Below are positions 1 to 8,332 of a stretch of 40,574 nucleotides of DNA, piece by piece. The translations under genes were made by a program, and so were the position numbers. The DNA is taken from assembly GCA_017458145.1 (NCBI GenBank), contig JAFTGA010000029.1:1-40574 (forward strand). The letters are read 5' to 3'. Each line of letters opens with the position of its first letter. Positions within the stretch are counted from its first letter, which is position 1. The notes under the pieces were generated by a model. The model did not search any database. It had not been told where the DNA came from and saw only the letters and a program-made list of their open reading frames with translations. Source of the DNA: Bacteroidales bacterium (GTDB lineage Bacteria > Bacteroidota > Bacteroidia > Bacteroidales > UBA932).

Positions 1-2
1 AT

Positions 3-254
3 CTGCACATCAAGACCTTCTATGGAACCACCAAGAACGCGGTCTATACGCAAATCTGGATAGCCGTTTGCGACTATCTTCTGCTCATCATTGCGAAGAA
101 GCGGTATGGTCTGGTTCCAAGTCTTCATTCTATCTCTAACTCGATCGGACAGGTCCTCTTCCAGAGGGCTGATATCCGTGATCTTTATAATAAGCCGGCA
201 GCTTCTGTAATTGTTCCGGAGGCGGGCTCTGTCGAGCAACTTATGTTATGGTAA
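3..254 (+). CDS. IS4-type transposase, C-terminal end (partial)
   Basis: The reading frame is open from the first bases of the window and stops at TAA 252-254, giving the last 83 residues of a protein whose start lies outside. It begins LHIKTFYGTTKNAVYTQIWI and ends EQLMLW. This matches the region just after the catalytic Glu of IS4-superfamily DDE transposases from Bacteroidota, where a KTFYGTTKNAV segment follows the YREK signature and a hydrophobic helix (YLLLIIAKKRY) comes next. The DDE residues themselves are not in view, so activity cannot be judged. The element runs towards the truncated hipA gene, and the right end of the insertion sequence must lie between about 255 and 290. I could not define its terminal inverted repeat because the left end is missing. 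The family call is from recognition only. Confidence 0.72.
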   Translation: MHIKTFYGTTKNAVYTQIWIAVCDYLLLIIAKKRYGLVPSLHSISNSIGQVLFQRADIRDLYNKPAASVIVPEAGSVEQLMLW

Positions 255-289
255 AATTTCTCCGGACAGCAGTGCTTGCGTTAATGTAG

Positions 290-598
290 TCATCGCTGCC
301 CTCTTCCTTCTGCCTTTGCCATGAGACGCTCTCTACGGTCCAGCAGCAAACGTCCCCAGCGGTCAGGGAAAGAGTCCTTGACGAAACCGAATACGCTGTC
401 TGTGCCACGAGGATGCTGCATCGAAGGTACATTTATGAGATCACCGCTGAGCAGAATGCCACCATACTGCTTCAGCCACTGGTGGTCATACTCAAAGACA
501 AAATGGTCCTTGCCACGAACATGTTCATAGCCCAGTACTCCTACCACCTGGGGGAGCGAGATGAAGTCAAAGTCAGCGTATACCGTTATTGTTTTCAT
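290..598 (-). pseudogene. hipA: hipA toxin fragment, N-terminal domain only
   Basis: This 102-residue frame is the N-terminal subdomain of HipA-family Ser/Thr kinases: beta-rich, with GGILLSGDLINVP and then FVKDSFPDRWGRLLLDRRERLMAKAEGR. HipA proteins are normally above 400 residues and carry the kinase core downstream. Here the frame stops after EGRGQR, next to the end of an IS4-type element, and no kinase motifs follow in any frame before the transposase. The start ATG (598-596) overlaps the hipB stop codon by four bases, as in intact hipBA operons. The likeliest history is disruption by the insertion sequence or by a rearrangement at its end. The fragment should have no kinase activity, although it may still fold and bind HipB. 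Confidence 0.78.
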
Positions 599-894
599 CG
601 TCTTAATAGTTCTGCATCCTGCAGCTGGCGGCCCAGGGCGTCGTCGGCCGCCAGCAGAGTAAGGTCATTTTCCAGATTGAGCGCAAATAATACTCGCGCA
701 TAGATTCCTATGGAGACGGTGGGATCTCCGTGTTCCACTTTGGAGACAGTGAGCCGGGTAACCGTTGCCCTGTCTGCTATATCCTGCATGGACAGATGCC
801 TGCGCTTACGCGCCAGCATAATCTGTTCGCCCATGATTTGCAGGTTCTGGCTCAATGTCCGAGGCATCGTTTTTCCGAATGTATTCTTTCCCAT
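595..894 (-). CDS. hipB: HipB-like antitoxin, Xre-family HTH regulator
   Basis: A 99-residue protein with a single Xre/Cro helix-turn-helix at about residues 23-75 (LSMQDIADRATVTRLTVSKVEHGDPTV as two overlapping helices). Size, position and the ATGA overlap with the following hipA fragment identify it as the antitoxin and autorepressor of a hipBA module. HipB normally binds operator DNA and holds HipA inactive; with HipA cut to one domain, only the regulatory function would remain. An alternative start at Met10 (MPRTLSQN) is possible and would shorten the protein by nine residues. A good promoter and a 22-bp imperfect palindrome lie just upstream at 914-949, fitting autoregulation. Confidence 0.82.
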   Translation of the reverse strand: MGKNTFGKTMPRTLSQNLQIMGEQIMLARKRRHLSMQDIADRATVTRLTVSKVEHGDPTVSIGIYARVLFALNLENDLTLLAADDALGRQLQDAELLRR

Positions 895-913
895 AATTGT
901 TTCTTATTGGGCA

Positions 914-949
914 CAAAGATAGGCAAAAATGATTACTATAACAATCATT
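914..949 (-). promoter_or_regulatory. hipBA promoter with palindromic operator
   Basis: On the minus strand a TATCTTTG -7 box (921-914) follows a TTG -33 element (944-942) at 20 bp, the Bacteroidales arrangement. The -33 element sits inside an imperfect palindrome, AATGATT-N8-AATCATT with a TATA centre (928-949, 18 of 22 positions symmetric). A repressor bound there would block the -33 contact, which suits an autorepressing HipB. HipB binding is inferred. Confidence 0.6.
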
Positions 950-967
950 TACACTTGGGCATTGGCC

Positions 968-3520
968 TCAGTCCACCCAGATCTCATCGATGAAGATGAA
1001 GCCGGGGTTGCCGGCGCCCGGGTGCCAGGCGGGGATGGTGCCGATGTTCTTGGCGAAGACCTTGACATAGCGGGCCTGCACGTCCGCGGGGACCTCGCAG
1101 TCCCAGATCCGGACGGAGTAGTCCTGTTCGTCCATCGTGTTGTCCACGCGGGCGAGCGGCGAGAAGTGTTCCCCGTCGTCGGAGACGGAGAATTCGACGT
1201 AGCGCGGCATCCAGATCCAGGAACGCGCGTCCTGGCAGAAGCCGGCGCCGACCTGCGAGAGGTGCCGGACGGAGCGCAGGTCCACCACGGCCTCGAAATC
1301 GGTGTCCTGGTAACCCTGCCAGCCGCCGGTGCGCCAGTTGAGCCCGCCCCGGAAGCCGTCGATCAGCCCCTCCGGACCGCCGGCGGTGTATTGGCGGCTG
1401 TAGCGGGAGCTGATGTCGATGGCCCGGTCGCGGGCGATCTGGTGGACGGCGCAGCGGGTGGTGAAGCTGCGGCGCGCCCCGACCTGCGAATAGGCCTCCA
1501 TCGTGCAGGGATCACTGACCGTGAAAGGCCCGTCGTAGCGCCGGAAGGCGTCCGCGCCGATGCGGTACCAGATCTCCCCCTCGCCGCTGAGCGCGACGGA
1601 GAGCGAGTCGGTGAAGATGTCGCTTTCCAGCTCGAATGCGGGGTTGGTGACAATCGTCCTGGGGATGCGGGTGATCATTTCATCCTTCAGGCCCGGGGTG
1701 ACGGGATAGCGGCCGAGGGCCGACAGCACGTACCAGGCTGACATCTGTCCGCAGTCGTCGTTGCCGCAGAGGCCGTCGGGGGCGGAGGAATAAAGCGTCT
1801 CGAGGATCTGCTCTACGCGGGCCTGCCGCTTGTCGGGCCGTCCGGCGTAGTCATACAGGAAGGCCACGTGGTGGCTCGGTTCATTGCCCTGCGCGTACTG
1901 CCCGATGGTGCCGGTGATGTCGGCCTGCGTACGGCCGGTGTTGCCCTCCGGGGCGTCGAACATCGCGTCCAGACGCGCCTCCAGCGCCTCCGCGCCGCCC
2001 AGCGCATCCATCAGCCCCGCGATGTCCTGCGGCACGAACAGGCTGTACTGCCAGGAGTTGGCTTCGGTGTAGTTGTTGTTGACCTCGCGCGGGTCGAAGG
2101 GCGTGAACCAGCGGCCGTTGAGCCGGGCGCGCATAAAGCCCGTGGCCGGATCGAAGACATTGCGCCAGTACTGCGCGGAGGTCATATACCGCTCATAGAC
2201 GTCCATCCGGCCGAGATACTTCGCCACCTGGGCGGTACACCAGTCGTCGTAGGCGTATTCGAGCGTCTTGGACACGCTCTCGTGTTCGTCGTCGGCGAGC
2301 ACCAGGCCGTTCGCGCGGAAGCTGTCCAGTCCGAACTCCGGCCGCGTGGAAGAGGCGATCAGCGCCTCCAGCGCCTTTTCGACATCGAAATCCGTGAACC
2401 CGCGCGCGAGCGCGTCCGCAATGACCGGGGCGGCGTTGTAGCCGATCATGCAGTTGGTTTCGTAGCCGGAGAGTTCCCAGACGGGCAGTTTCCCGCATTC
2501 GTCGTAGATGGACAGGAAGGTCTTCAGGAAATCATAGCTCCGCTCCGGTTCGATCTCCCAGAGCAGCGGGTGCTCGCCGCGGAAGGTGTCCCACAGCGAG
2601 AGCACGGTGTAGCGCTCCCAGCCCTCGGCGCGGTGGACCCGGCGGTCCATGCCGCGGTATTCGCCGTTCGCGTCGGAATACAGCGAAGGGTGGATCCCCG
2701 TGTGGTAGAGGGCGGTGTAGAAGCGCCGCAGGTGCTCATCGTCGCTCCAGGGGCAGCGGAGCTTGCCCAGGTACTGCTCCCAGGCGGCCTGTGTCAGCGC
2801 GCGCTGGCCCTCGAAACTGGCCGGGTATTCGGCGAGCAGGTTCTGCCGGGCGTTCTCCTCCGACACGGAGGAAATCGCTACGCGCACCGTGACCGTCCGC
2901 GCGCTGCGCGGAAAGGTGAACACGGCCCGCTTGCCGTCGGCGGAGAGCCTGCAGCGGGCGTCGGCCGAGAATTCCATCCAGAAATAGACATCCTGCCCGC
3001 GCGCCCAGCTGTTGGAGCGCCGCCAGCCGCTGACGCCGCCCTTGAAGGGCGTGATGCGCCAGCCGTCCACGGGATCGCGGTGACTGAGATCGAGGGTGAT
3101 CTGCGGCTTCACGCCGGCGGGGAAGGTGTATTCGTGTACGCCGACCCGCCGTCCGGCGGTCAGCCGCGCAAGCACCTGCGGGCCGTCCAGGAAGACTTCG
3201 TAATAGCCCGGGGCAGCCTTCTCGCGCTCGTGGGAGAAGGCGGACGGCTGCGTGCCGGGAAGCAGCAGGACGTCGCACCAGTCGTCACAGCCGGTGCCGC
3301 TCAGGTGCGTGTGCGAAAAGCCATAGATGACCGTGTCGCTGTAGTGGTAGCCGCTGCAGCCGTCCCAGTCGCCCGCGTCGGGGCGGGTGTCCGGGCTGAG
3401 CTGCACCATCCCGAAGGGGGCGACGGCGCCGGGGAAAGTATGGCCGTGGGCGTCCGTGCCCACGAAGGGATTGACGTAGGAAACCAGGGAGGCGAGGGCG
3501 GACAGCAGCAGGGTCAGCAT
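968..3520 (-). CDS. GH92 family alpha-mannosidase, secreted
   Basis: An 850-residue glycoside hydrolase family 92 enzyme. The N-terminus reads VNPFVGTDAHGHTFPGAVAP soon after a short hydrophobic signal peptide (MLTLLLSALASLVS), followed by GCSGYHYSDTVIYGFSHTHL, both hallmarks of the family. Catalytic-region residues are Glu547 in QGNEPSHH and Asp588/Asp589 in GNDDCGQMSAWY. The last 130 or so residues (from about AIDISSRYS to IDEIWVD) look like an F5/8 type C (discoidin) carbohydrate-binding domain. GH92 enzymes are calcium-dependent exo-alpha-mannosidases, often alpha-1,2, acting on N-glycans and fungal or yeast mannan; the exact linkage cannot be read from sequence. It lies 18 bp after the sulfatase in the same direction, so it is probably the last gene of a C69-sulfatase-GH92 operon. 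It should act in the periplasm or at the outer surface. Confidence 0.93.
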   Translation of the reverse strand: MLTLLLSALASLVSYVNPFVGTDAHGHTFPGAVAPFGMVQLSPDTRPDAGDWDGCSGYHYSDTVIYGFSHTHLSGTGCDDWCDVLLLPGTQPSAFSHEREKAAPGYYEVFLDGPQVLARLTAGRRVGVHEYTFPAGVKPQITLDLSHRDPVDGWRITPFKGGVSGWRRSNSWARGQDVYFWMEFSADARCRLSADGKRAVFTFPRSARTVTVRVAISSVSEENARQNLLAEYPASFEGQRALTQAAWEQYLGKLRCPWSDDEHLRRFYTALYHTGIHPSLYSDANGEYRGMDRRVHRAEGWERYTVLSLWDTFRGEHPLLWEIEPERSYDFLKTFLSIYDECGKLPVWELSGYETNCMIGYNAAPVIADALARGFTDFDVEKALEALIASSTRPEFGLDSFRANGLVLADDEHESVSKTLEYAYDDWCTAQVAKYLGRMDVYERYMTSAQYWRNVFDPATGFMRARLNGRWFTPFDPREVNNNYTEANSWQYSLFVPQDIAGLMDALGGAEALEARLDAMFDAPEGNTGRTQADITGTIGQYAQGNEPSHHVAFLYDYAGRPDKRQARVEQILETLYSSAPDGLCGNDDCGQMSAWYVLSALGRYPVTPGLKDEMITRIPRTIVTNPAFELESDIFTDSLSVALSGEGEIWYRIGADAFRRYDGPFTVSDPCTMEAYSQVGARRSFTTRCAVHQIARDRAIDISSRYSRQYTAGGPEGLIDGFRGGLNWRTGGWQGYQDTDFEAVVDLRSVRHLSQVGAGFCQDARSWIWMPRYVEFSVSDDGEHFSPLARVDNTMDEQDYSVRIWDCEVPADVQARYVKVFAKNIGTIPAWHPGAGNPGFIFIDEIWVD

Positions 3521-3538
3521 AGCGTGAAGGGGTGATGG

Positions 3539-5008
3539 CTATTCCCCCGCGAATAGCGGGAAGATGTGATTGGGGACGTGCTCCCGGACCAGGACGGATT
3601 TCAGCTCCTCGACCTTGTCGGGGTAGTCGGCAATCACGTCATGCTCCTCGCCCGGATCCTCGTCCAGGTTGTAGAGTTCATAGTGGTCGGCCGGGGAGTT
3701 GATGCCGAGGCGGACCAGTTTCCAGGGGCCGATGCGGGCGGCCTGGCTGTTGCGCTCGGCGAACTCGAAGTACAGGAAGTCGTGCTCCGCCTGGTCCTGG
3801 CTGCGGCCTTCCAGCAGCGGCAGGAGGCTGATGCCGTCCATATCCGCCACCTGGGCATTGTGGTCCAGCACGGTGCGGAATGTGGGCATCATATCCCAGA
3901 AGGTGCACATGAAGTCGGACTCCGTCCCGGCGGCGACGTGGCCCGGCCAGGAGACGATCATCGGCACGCGGACGCCGCCCTCGTAGAGGTCGCGCTTGTA
4001 GCCGCGCCAGGGTCCGTTGGAGTCGAAGAAATCCGGATCGGCGCCGCCTTCCTGGTGGGGACCGTTGTCGCTGGCGAAGAGGATGATGGTGTTGTCATAC
4101 ACCCCCAGTTCCTTGAGTTTGTCCACGATCTCGCCCACGTACTTGTCCAGGCGCGAGACCATCGCGGCGAAGGTCGCGTGCGGCTCCGCGCAGGAGCCGT
4201 AGCCGCCGATGCGGAAGCGCGGGTGCCCCTGGTCCTGACCGGCCCACGGCGTCTCGTCGGGGAATTTTGCGCGGTATTTCCGGATGATCTCGTCCTCCGG
4301 GACGATCAGCTCGGCGTGCGGGATGGTGGTCGGATACCACATAAAGAACGGCTTGCCGTCCGCGACGGCCTGTTCGATGAATTCCAGCGACTTGCTGTGG
4401 ATCAGGTCGCCGCTGTAGGTGCCCTGCCCGTAGGGGATTTCGGGGACATTGTCCTCCAGCAGGATCTTGGTGTCGTTCTCCCAGAGATGGTCCGGGTAGT
4501 AGCTGTGTGCGAGGGTCTGGCAGTTGTAGCCGAAGAACTCGTCCACGCCCATCGCCTTCGGGTTGCCCTCCGTGGTGATATAACCGAGGCCCCATTTGCC
4601 GAAGGCGCCGGTGCGGTAGCCCGCTTCGCGGAAATCGTGGAAGATGGTGCGGCTGCCCTCCGGGAGTTCCTGCTGGCCTTCCGGGATGCCGGGACGTCCC
4701 TTGGCGGGGAGGTTGCCGCGGATGGCGGTGTGGCCGCTGTGCGTGCCGGTGAGCAGGCAGGAGCGCGACGGGGCGCTGACGGCGGTGCCGGAGTAGCACT
4801 GGGTGAACCGGATGCCGGTGCCGGCGAGAGCGTCGATGTTGGGGGTCTCGATGAGCCGCTGTCCGTAGCAACCCAGATCGCCCCAGCCCAGGTCGTCGGC
4901 CAGGATGAACACGACGTTGGGACGCGGGGCCTCCTGTTTCTGGCCGCAGCCGGTCAATGCGCCGCCGGCGGCCACCAGGGCTCCTGCTTTCAAGAAGTTG
5001 TTGTTCAT
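3539..5008 (-). CDS. Sulfatase lipoprotein, Ser-type (formylglycine-dependent)
   Basis: A 489-residue arylsulfatase-like enzyme. I place the start at ATG 5008-5006 because it opens a lipoprotein signal ending in the lipobox LTGC (Cys21); the longer upstream frame has no signal and runs through the C69 gene. The core begins PNVVFILADDLGWGDLGCYG with the metal-binding Asp pair. The catalytic motif is Ser78-Ala-Pro-Ser-Arg82, so the nucleophile is a Ser that must be converted to formylglycine by a radical SAM anSME, usual for anaerobic Bacteroidota; no anSME gene is in this window. The sequence resembles sulfatases annotated as N-acetylgalactosamine-6-sulfatase (family S1), but the substrate is unproven. 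Sixteen bases separate it from the C69 peptidase stop. Together with GH92 it suggests degradation of sulfated host glycans or glycoproteins. Confidence 0.9.
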   Translation of the reverse strand: MNNNFLKAGALVAAGGALTGCGQKQEAPRPNVVFILADDLGWGDLGCYGQRLIETPNIDALAGTGIRFTQCYSGTAVSAPSRSCLLTGTHSGHTAIRGNLPAKGRPGIPEGQQELPEGSRTIFHDFREAGYRTGAFGKWGLGYITTEGNPKAMGVDEFFGYNCQTLAHSYYPDHLWENDTKILLEDNVPEIPYGQGTYSGDLIHSKSLEFIEQAVADGKPFFMWYPTTIPHAELIVPEDEIIRKYRAKFPDETPWAGQDQGHPRFRIGGYGSCAEPHATFAAMVSRLDKYVGEIVDKLKELGVYDNTIILFASDNGPHQEGGADPDFFDSNGPWRGYKRDLYEGGVRVPMIVSWPGHVAAGTESDFMCTFWDMMPTFRTVLDHNAQVADMDGISLLPLLEGRSQDQAEHDFLYFEFAERNSQAARIGPWKLVRLGINSPADHYELYNLDEDPGEEHDVIADYPDKVEELKSVLVREHVPNHIFPLFAGE

Positions 5009-5024
5009 ATACGGATGATTTTGG

Positions 5025-6722
5025 TTATTTGGATTCGAGGATTTTGGCGTGGGGATCCCGGGCCACGGCGGCTTTCCAGATCTCATTGTAGCCGCCGTAT
5101 TCGAGTTTGTCGGGGAAGCCGGGTCCGTATTCCGTGTGCAGGAAGGAGCCGTCTTCGGCCTGGGCCTTGATGTTGCCGTCGATGAACTTGACAAGCAGCA
5201 GCTCCTCCAGCTTCGTCCAGGCAGCGAACTGGGCTTGGGCCGTCTCCACGCTGTATTTCGTCATCAGCCTGCGGGCCTTGCGGAGGCGCCCGCGTTCCAC
5301 GAGCTGCGTCAGGCGGGCGTCCATCTCCGGGATGCCGCGCTCCAGCTGGTCGCGCTCGAAGCGGTCCGCCGCCTCACGGGCCACCGGCGCCATCCGGTCG
5401 TACATCTTGTAGCAGGCGTTCGCCACGCGGTTGCACATCCAGAACTGTGCAGTGGGGCTGTAGTGGAGGATGTCCCCGTTGCCCTCACGCAGGCACTCCG
5501 GCACGGCGGTCGAATTGGCATAGATCGGCGTCAGGTAGGAAGTGGCGGCGTCGTCGCAGCCGAACCAGATCAGGGCGCCGACCTCGTCGGGCAGCCATCC
5601 GCGCGCCTGGGCGACGAACCAGAAACCCGTCTGCTGCGTGGCGATGGCCCGCTCGTTGAGGTAGGTCTTCCCGTCCGCGCGGAAACTCATCGGACGCCAG
5701 CGGTACGGGAGTCCGTTGCCGCCCGCGCCGATGTCGGTGGTCATATCCATCGGGGTGCCCTCATAGTGGTCGCGCATCACGTCGGCCACGTCCTTGACGC
5801 TCACCTTGCCGGCGGGCTTGATCCAGAGGGGCATCTCCCCCTGCAGGTCATAGCCCATCGCGTAGTCCAGCCAGTCGTTCGCGGGGCGGGTGACCTCCCG
5901 GCCGCCCTCCTCATAGGTGAAGCTGCCCTTGCCCAGAATATTGAAGGCGCTCCAGGCGCGGGCGTCGCAGGCGCGGGCCCCGCCGAAGTCGAGCGGATTG
6001 TAAACGTCGCGGAAGCTGAATTCCTCGTCGCTCCCCGCATACCAGCCCTGCTCGCGGGCAAAACTGATCACGTCCGGGGCATAGAGGCAGTTCTCGGGAT
6101 CGTCCAGCGGGAAACGCGTGATGCGGGCCTGGTTGGCGTGGGCGCAGATGTAGCCGTCGGGGATGCGGCGGGCCACCCACACGATGCCCCGGTTGGAGGC
6201 GCCCTTGCCCACGAGGTCCATCACCCACGCTTCCTGCGGGTCGGCGATGGAGAAGGATTCCCCTTCGGAAGGATAACCGTAGCGGCCAGCCAGGTCCACG
6301 ATGGTCCGGATGGCCTCGCGGGCCGTGCGGGCGCGCTGCAGGGTGACATAGATCAGCGAGCCGTAGTCCATGATGCCCGCCGGATCGGCCTGCTCCTCGC
6401 GGCCACCCCAGGTGGTCTCGGCGATAATGAGCTGGTGCTCGTTCATGTTGCCGACCGTCTGCCAGGTGCGCTCCACCTGCGCGATGCTGCCCAGGGGCCT
6501 GCCGGTATCCCATTCGCGGATGGGGAGGAGGCTGCCCGCGCCGAAGCGCGCCGCGGGACGGAAATACAGCTCGCCGAAGAGCCCGTGGGAGTCGGCGGCA
6601 TAGGAGATCAGGCTGGAGCCGTCGGCGCTGGCGCCTGGGGTCACGATGATGTTCGTACAGGCGTCCGTCCGCCCGGCTGCGAGCAGCGCGAGGGAGAGGA
6701 TGGTGCACAGAAATTTTCTCAT
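5025..6722 (-). CDS. C69 family dipeptidase, secreted
   Basis: A 565-residue N-terminal-nucleophile peptidase of family C69 (PepD-like). A signal peptide (MRKFLCTILSLALLAAG) leads to DACTNIIVTPGASADGSSLI, where Cys22 is the expected nucleophile exposed by processing; the following ISYAADSHG is typical. The body has the family features QTVGNMNEHQLIIAETTWGG and WVMDLVGKG. Family members hydrolyse a broad range of dipeptides. It is the first gene of a probable three-gene operon with the sulfatase (16-bp gap) and GH92, so peptide, sulfate and mannose release may be coordinated during use of glycoprotein. The upstream region shared with the divergent gene holds two palindromic repeats and only weak promoter candidates. 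Confidence 0.9.
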   Translation of the reverse strand: MRKFLCTILSLALLAAGRTDACTNIIVTPGASADGSSLISYAADSHGLFGELYFRPAARFGAGSLLPIREWDTGRPLGSIAQVERTWQTVGNMNEHQLIIAETTWGGREEQADPAGIMDYGSLIYVTLQRARTAREAIRTIVDLAGRYGYPSEGESFSIADPQEAWVMDLVGKGASNRGIVWVARRIPDGYICAHANQARITRFPLDDPENCLYAPDVISFAREQGWYAGSDEEFSFRDVYNPLDFGGARACDARAWSAFNILGKGSFTYEEGGREVTRPANDWLDYAMGYDLQGEMPLWIKPAGKVSVKDVADVMRDHYEGTPMDMTTDIGAGGNGLPYRWRPMSFRADGKTYLNERAIATQQTGFWFVAQARGWLPDEVGALIWFGCDDAATSYLTPIYANSTAVPECLREGNGDILHYSPTAQFWMCNRVANACYKMYDRMAPVAREAADRFERDQLERGIPEMDARLTQLVERGRLRKARRLMTKYSVETAQAQFAAWTKLEELLLVKFIDGNIKAQAEDGSFLHTEYGPGFPDKLEYGGYNEIWKAAVARDPHAKILESK

Positions 6723-6754
6723 TTTATCTTTTATTTATAAATTTGCAGTTCAAT

Positions 6755-6811
6755 GTCATTCCGGGCCTGATCCGGAAACAGGTTCATCGTCATTCCGGGC
6801 TTGACCCGGAA
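6755..6811. repeat. Two copies of the GTCATTCCGG palindrome
   Basis: Two direct copies, 6755-6777 and 6789-6811, share the pattern GTCATTCCGGGC-TGA-CCGGAA; the second has a perfect TTCCGGG-N5-CCCGGAA stem. They fill the gap between the divergent C69 and 6823 genes and would be transcribed in either 5' leader. Further copies of the family lie at 7256-7278, 15585-15612 and 35483-35505. Candidate -7 boxes flank them: TAAATTTG at 6738-6745 (plus) and TAGATTTG at 6838-6831 (minus). Neither has a clear -33 element, so I rate those promoters low. Confidence 0.75.
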
Positions 6812-6822
6812 ACTTATAAAGT

Positions 6823-7236
6823 ATGAAGTACAAATCTATAAAAATTTTCGGGATTTGCGCCCTGTTGCTCCTGCCTTTCGCGGCGGCGGCCCAGCAGCAG
6901 GATCCCGATGCGGAAGAGATCAAGCAGCTGCGCGAAGTCATCGACAAGACCGTCGAGAACTACGAGTCCCTGCTGGACCTGGAGGTCTGGCAGTCGTTCT
7001 ACCTGGACTCCATCCTGACCCACGACTATGATGCGATGCGTCTGGAGCTCAAAGGGTTGCGTGACGCGAAAGTGAGCAATTCCGATGCCTACATCCGCGT
7101 CCAGGACAAGTGGTCGGAGCAGATTTACAACTCCCTGCAGAAGGTGTTCAACGAAGAGCAGTGGGCCAAGTATCTCAAGACCGGTGCCGCCCGGGACAAG
7201 AAAAACCGCGACAAGCGCGCGGCCAAACGCAATTAA
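6823..7236 (+). CDS. Small secreted protein of unknown function
   Basis: A 137-residue protein with a clear signal peptide (MKYKSIKIFGICALLLLPFAAAAQ, cleavage likely after AAA). The mature part is mostly charged and helical (EEIKQLREVIDKTVENYESL), contains EVWQSFYLDSILTHDYDAMR, and ends in a very basic tail (DKKNRDKRAAKRN). I recognise it only as the kind of short periplasmic protein seen near housekeeping genes in Bacteroidales and assign no function. The gene is followed by a palindromic repeat and then pheS 51 bp downstream on the same strand, so the two may be co-transcribed. The ATG at 6823 is the first in frame and gives a proper signal peptide. Confidence 0.75.
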   Translation: MKYKSIKIFGICALLLLPFAAAAQQQDPDAEEIKQLREVIDKTVENYESLLDLEVWQSFYLDSILTHDYDAMRLELKGLRDAKVSNSDAYIRVQDKWSEQIYNSLQKVFNEEQWAKYLKTGAARDKKNRDKRAAKRN

Positions 7237-7255
7237 CATCATTTGCAAGCAAATA

Positions 7256-7281
7256 GTCATTCCGGGCTGGCCCCGGAATCT
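7256..7281. repeat. GTCATTCCGG palindrome, copy 3
   Basis: GTCATTCCGGG-CTGGC-CCCGGAAT with a perfect 8-bp stem (ATTCCGGG/CCCGGAAT), ending seven bases before the pheS start codon. A separate perfect palindrome, ATTTGC-AA-GCAAAT, precedes it at 7241-7254. The hairpin would lie in the ribosome entry region of pheS if transcription comes from upstream. Confidence 0.75.
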
Positions 7282-7287
7282 AATGAA

Positions 7288-8325
7288 ATGAAAAGAGAAG
7301 ATATCGACAGAGTCCTTGCGGAGTTGAAGGAACTCCAGTGCAAGACGCAGAAGGAAGTCGAGGAGGCGCGGGTGCGCTTCCTCGGCAAGAAAGGTGAGAT
7401 CACGGCGCTCTTCGACGAGTTCCGCAACGTGGACAAGGAGATGAAGCGCGAGTTCGGCCGTACGCTCAACGAGCTCAAGAACGCTGCGCTCGAGACGATC
7501 GACCGCCTGCGCGAGACCGTGGCTGAAGAGGGCGGCAACGAGGGCCCGAAACAGGACCTCACGATGCCCGGGGATCCGCTCGAGCTGGGCTCCCGGCATC
7601 CCGTGTCCATTGTCCGCCAGCAGATTGTGGATATCTTCCGCAAGTTCGGCTACGACGTCGCCGAAGGCCCCGAAATCGAGGACGACTACCACGTCTTCGA
7701 GGCCCTGAACTTCCCGCCGAACCATCCGGCGCGCGATATGCAGGACACGTTCTTCGTCTCCACGGGCCATCCGAACCCGCTGCTGCTCCGCACGCACACG
7801 TCCAGCGTGCAGGTGCGCACGATGGAGCGGATGAAACCGCCCATCCGCGTGATCTGCCCGGGCCGCGTGTTCCGCAACGAAGCCATCAGCGCCCGGGCGC
7901 ACTGCATCTTCCACCAGGTCGAGGGCCTCTACATTGACGAAGACGTGACCTTCGCCGACCTCAAGCAGGCCATCCTCCTGTTCGCCCGCGAGATGTTCGG
8001 TCCCGACACCCAGATCCGGATGCGGCCGTCCTTCTTCCCCTTCACCGAACCGTCCGCCGAGGTGGACGTCAGCTGCAACATCTGCCACGGCAAGGGCTGC
8101 AACATCTGCAAGGGGACCGGCTGGCTGGAGATCCTGGGCTGCGGAATGGTGGACCCCAACGTGCTGGAAGCCAGCGGGATCGACTCCAAGAAATACAGCG
8201 GCTTCGCCTTCGGTATGGGCCTGGAGCGCATTGCGATGCTCAAGTGGCGGGTCAACGACCTGCGGCACTACTTCGAGAACGACATGCGCTTCCTGCAGGA
8301 GTTCAACACCGCCGTCGAAGTTTAG
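7288..8325 (+). CDS. pheS: Phenylalanine-tRNA ligase alpha subunit
   Basis: A 345-residue class II aminoacyl-tRNA synthetase alpha subunit. The N-terminal coiled coil (about residues 1-90) precedes the catalytic core, with motif 2 region FRNEAISARAHCIFHQVEGLYI and motif 3 GFAFGMGLERIAMLKW. A Cys-rich insert, CNICHGKGCNICKGTGWLEI, is typical of Bacteroidota PheS and may bind a metal. PheS pairs with PheT, which is not in this window, so the two subunit genes are separate here. I chose ATG 7288 because the frame upstream is only a palindromic repeat read through from a TTG codon. It transfers Phe to tRNA-Phe in the cytoplasm. A terminator-like hairpin follows at 8333. Confidence 0.95.
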   Translation: MKREDIDRVLAELKELQCKTQKEVEEARVRFLGKKGEITALFDEFRNVDKEMKREFGRTLNELKNAALETIDRLRETVAEEGGNEGPKQDLTMPGDPLELGSRHPVSIVRQQIVDIFRKFGYDVAEGPEIEDDYHVFEALNFPPNHPARDMQDTFFVSTGHPNPLLLRTHTSSVQVRTMERMKPPIRVICPGRVFRNEAISARAHCIFHQVEGLYIDEDVTFADLKQAILLFAREMFGPDTQIRMRPSFFPFTEPSAEVDVSCNICHGKGCNICKGTGWLEILGCGMVDPNVLEASGIDSKKYSGFAFGMGLERIAMLKWRVNDLRHYFENDMRFLQEFNTAVEV

Positions 8326-8332
8326 AAATAAA

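Noticed and set aside
255-289. Continuation of hipA in another frame past the stop at 290
   Set aside because: Frames running on towards 241 show no HipA kinase motifs and end within about 15 codons; the sequence belongs to the end of the insertion sequence.
7243-7287. A longer PheS starting at TTG 7243
   Set aside because: The added residues are translated palindromic repeat (SHSGLAPES); ATG 7288 gives the normal PheS N-terminus.
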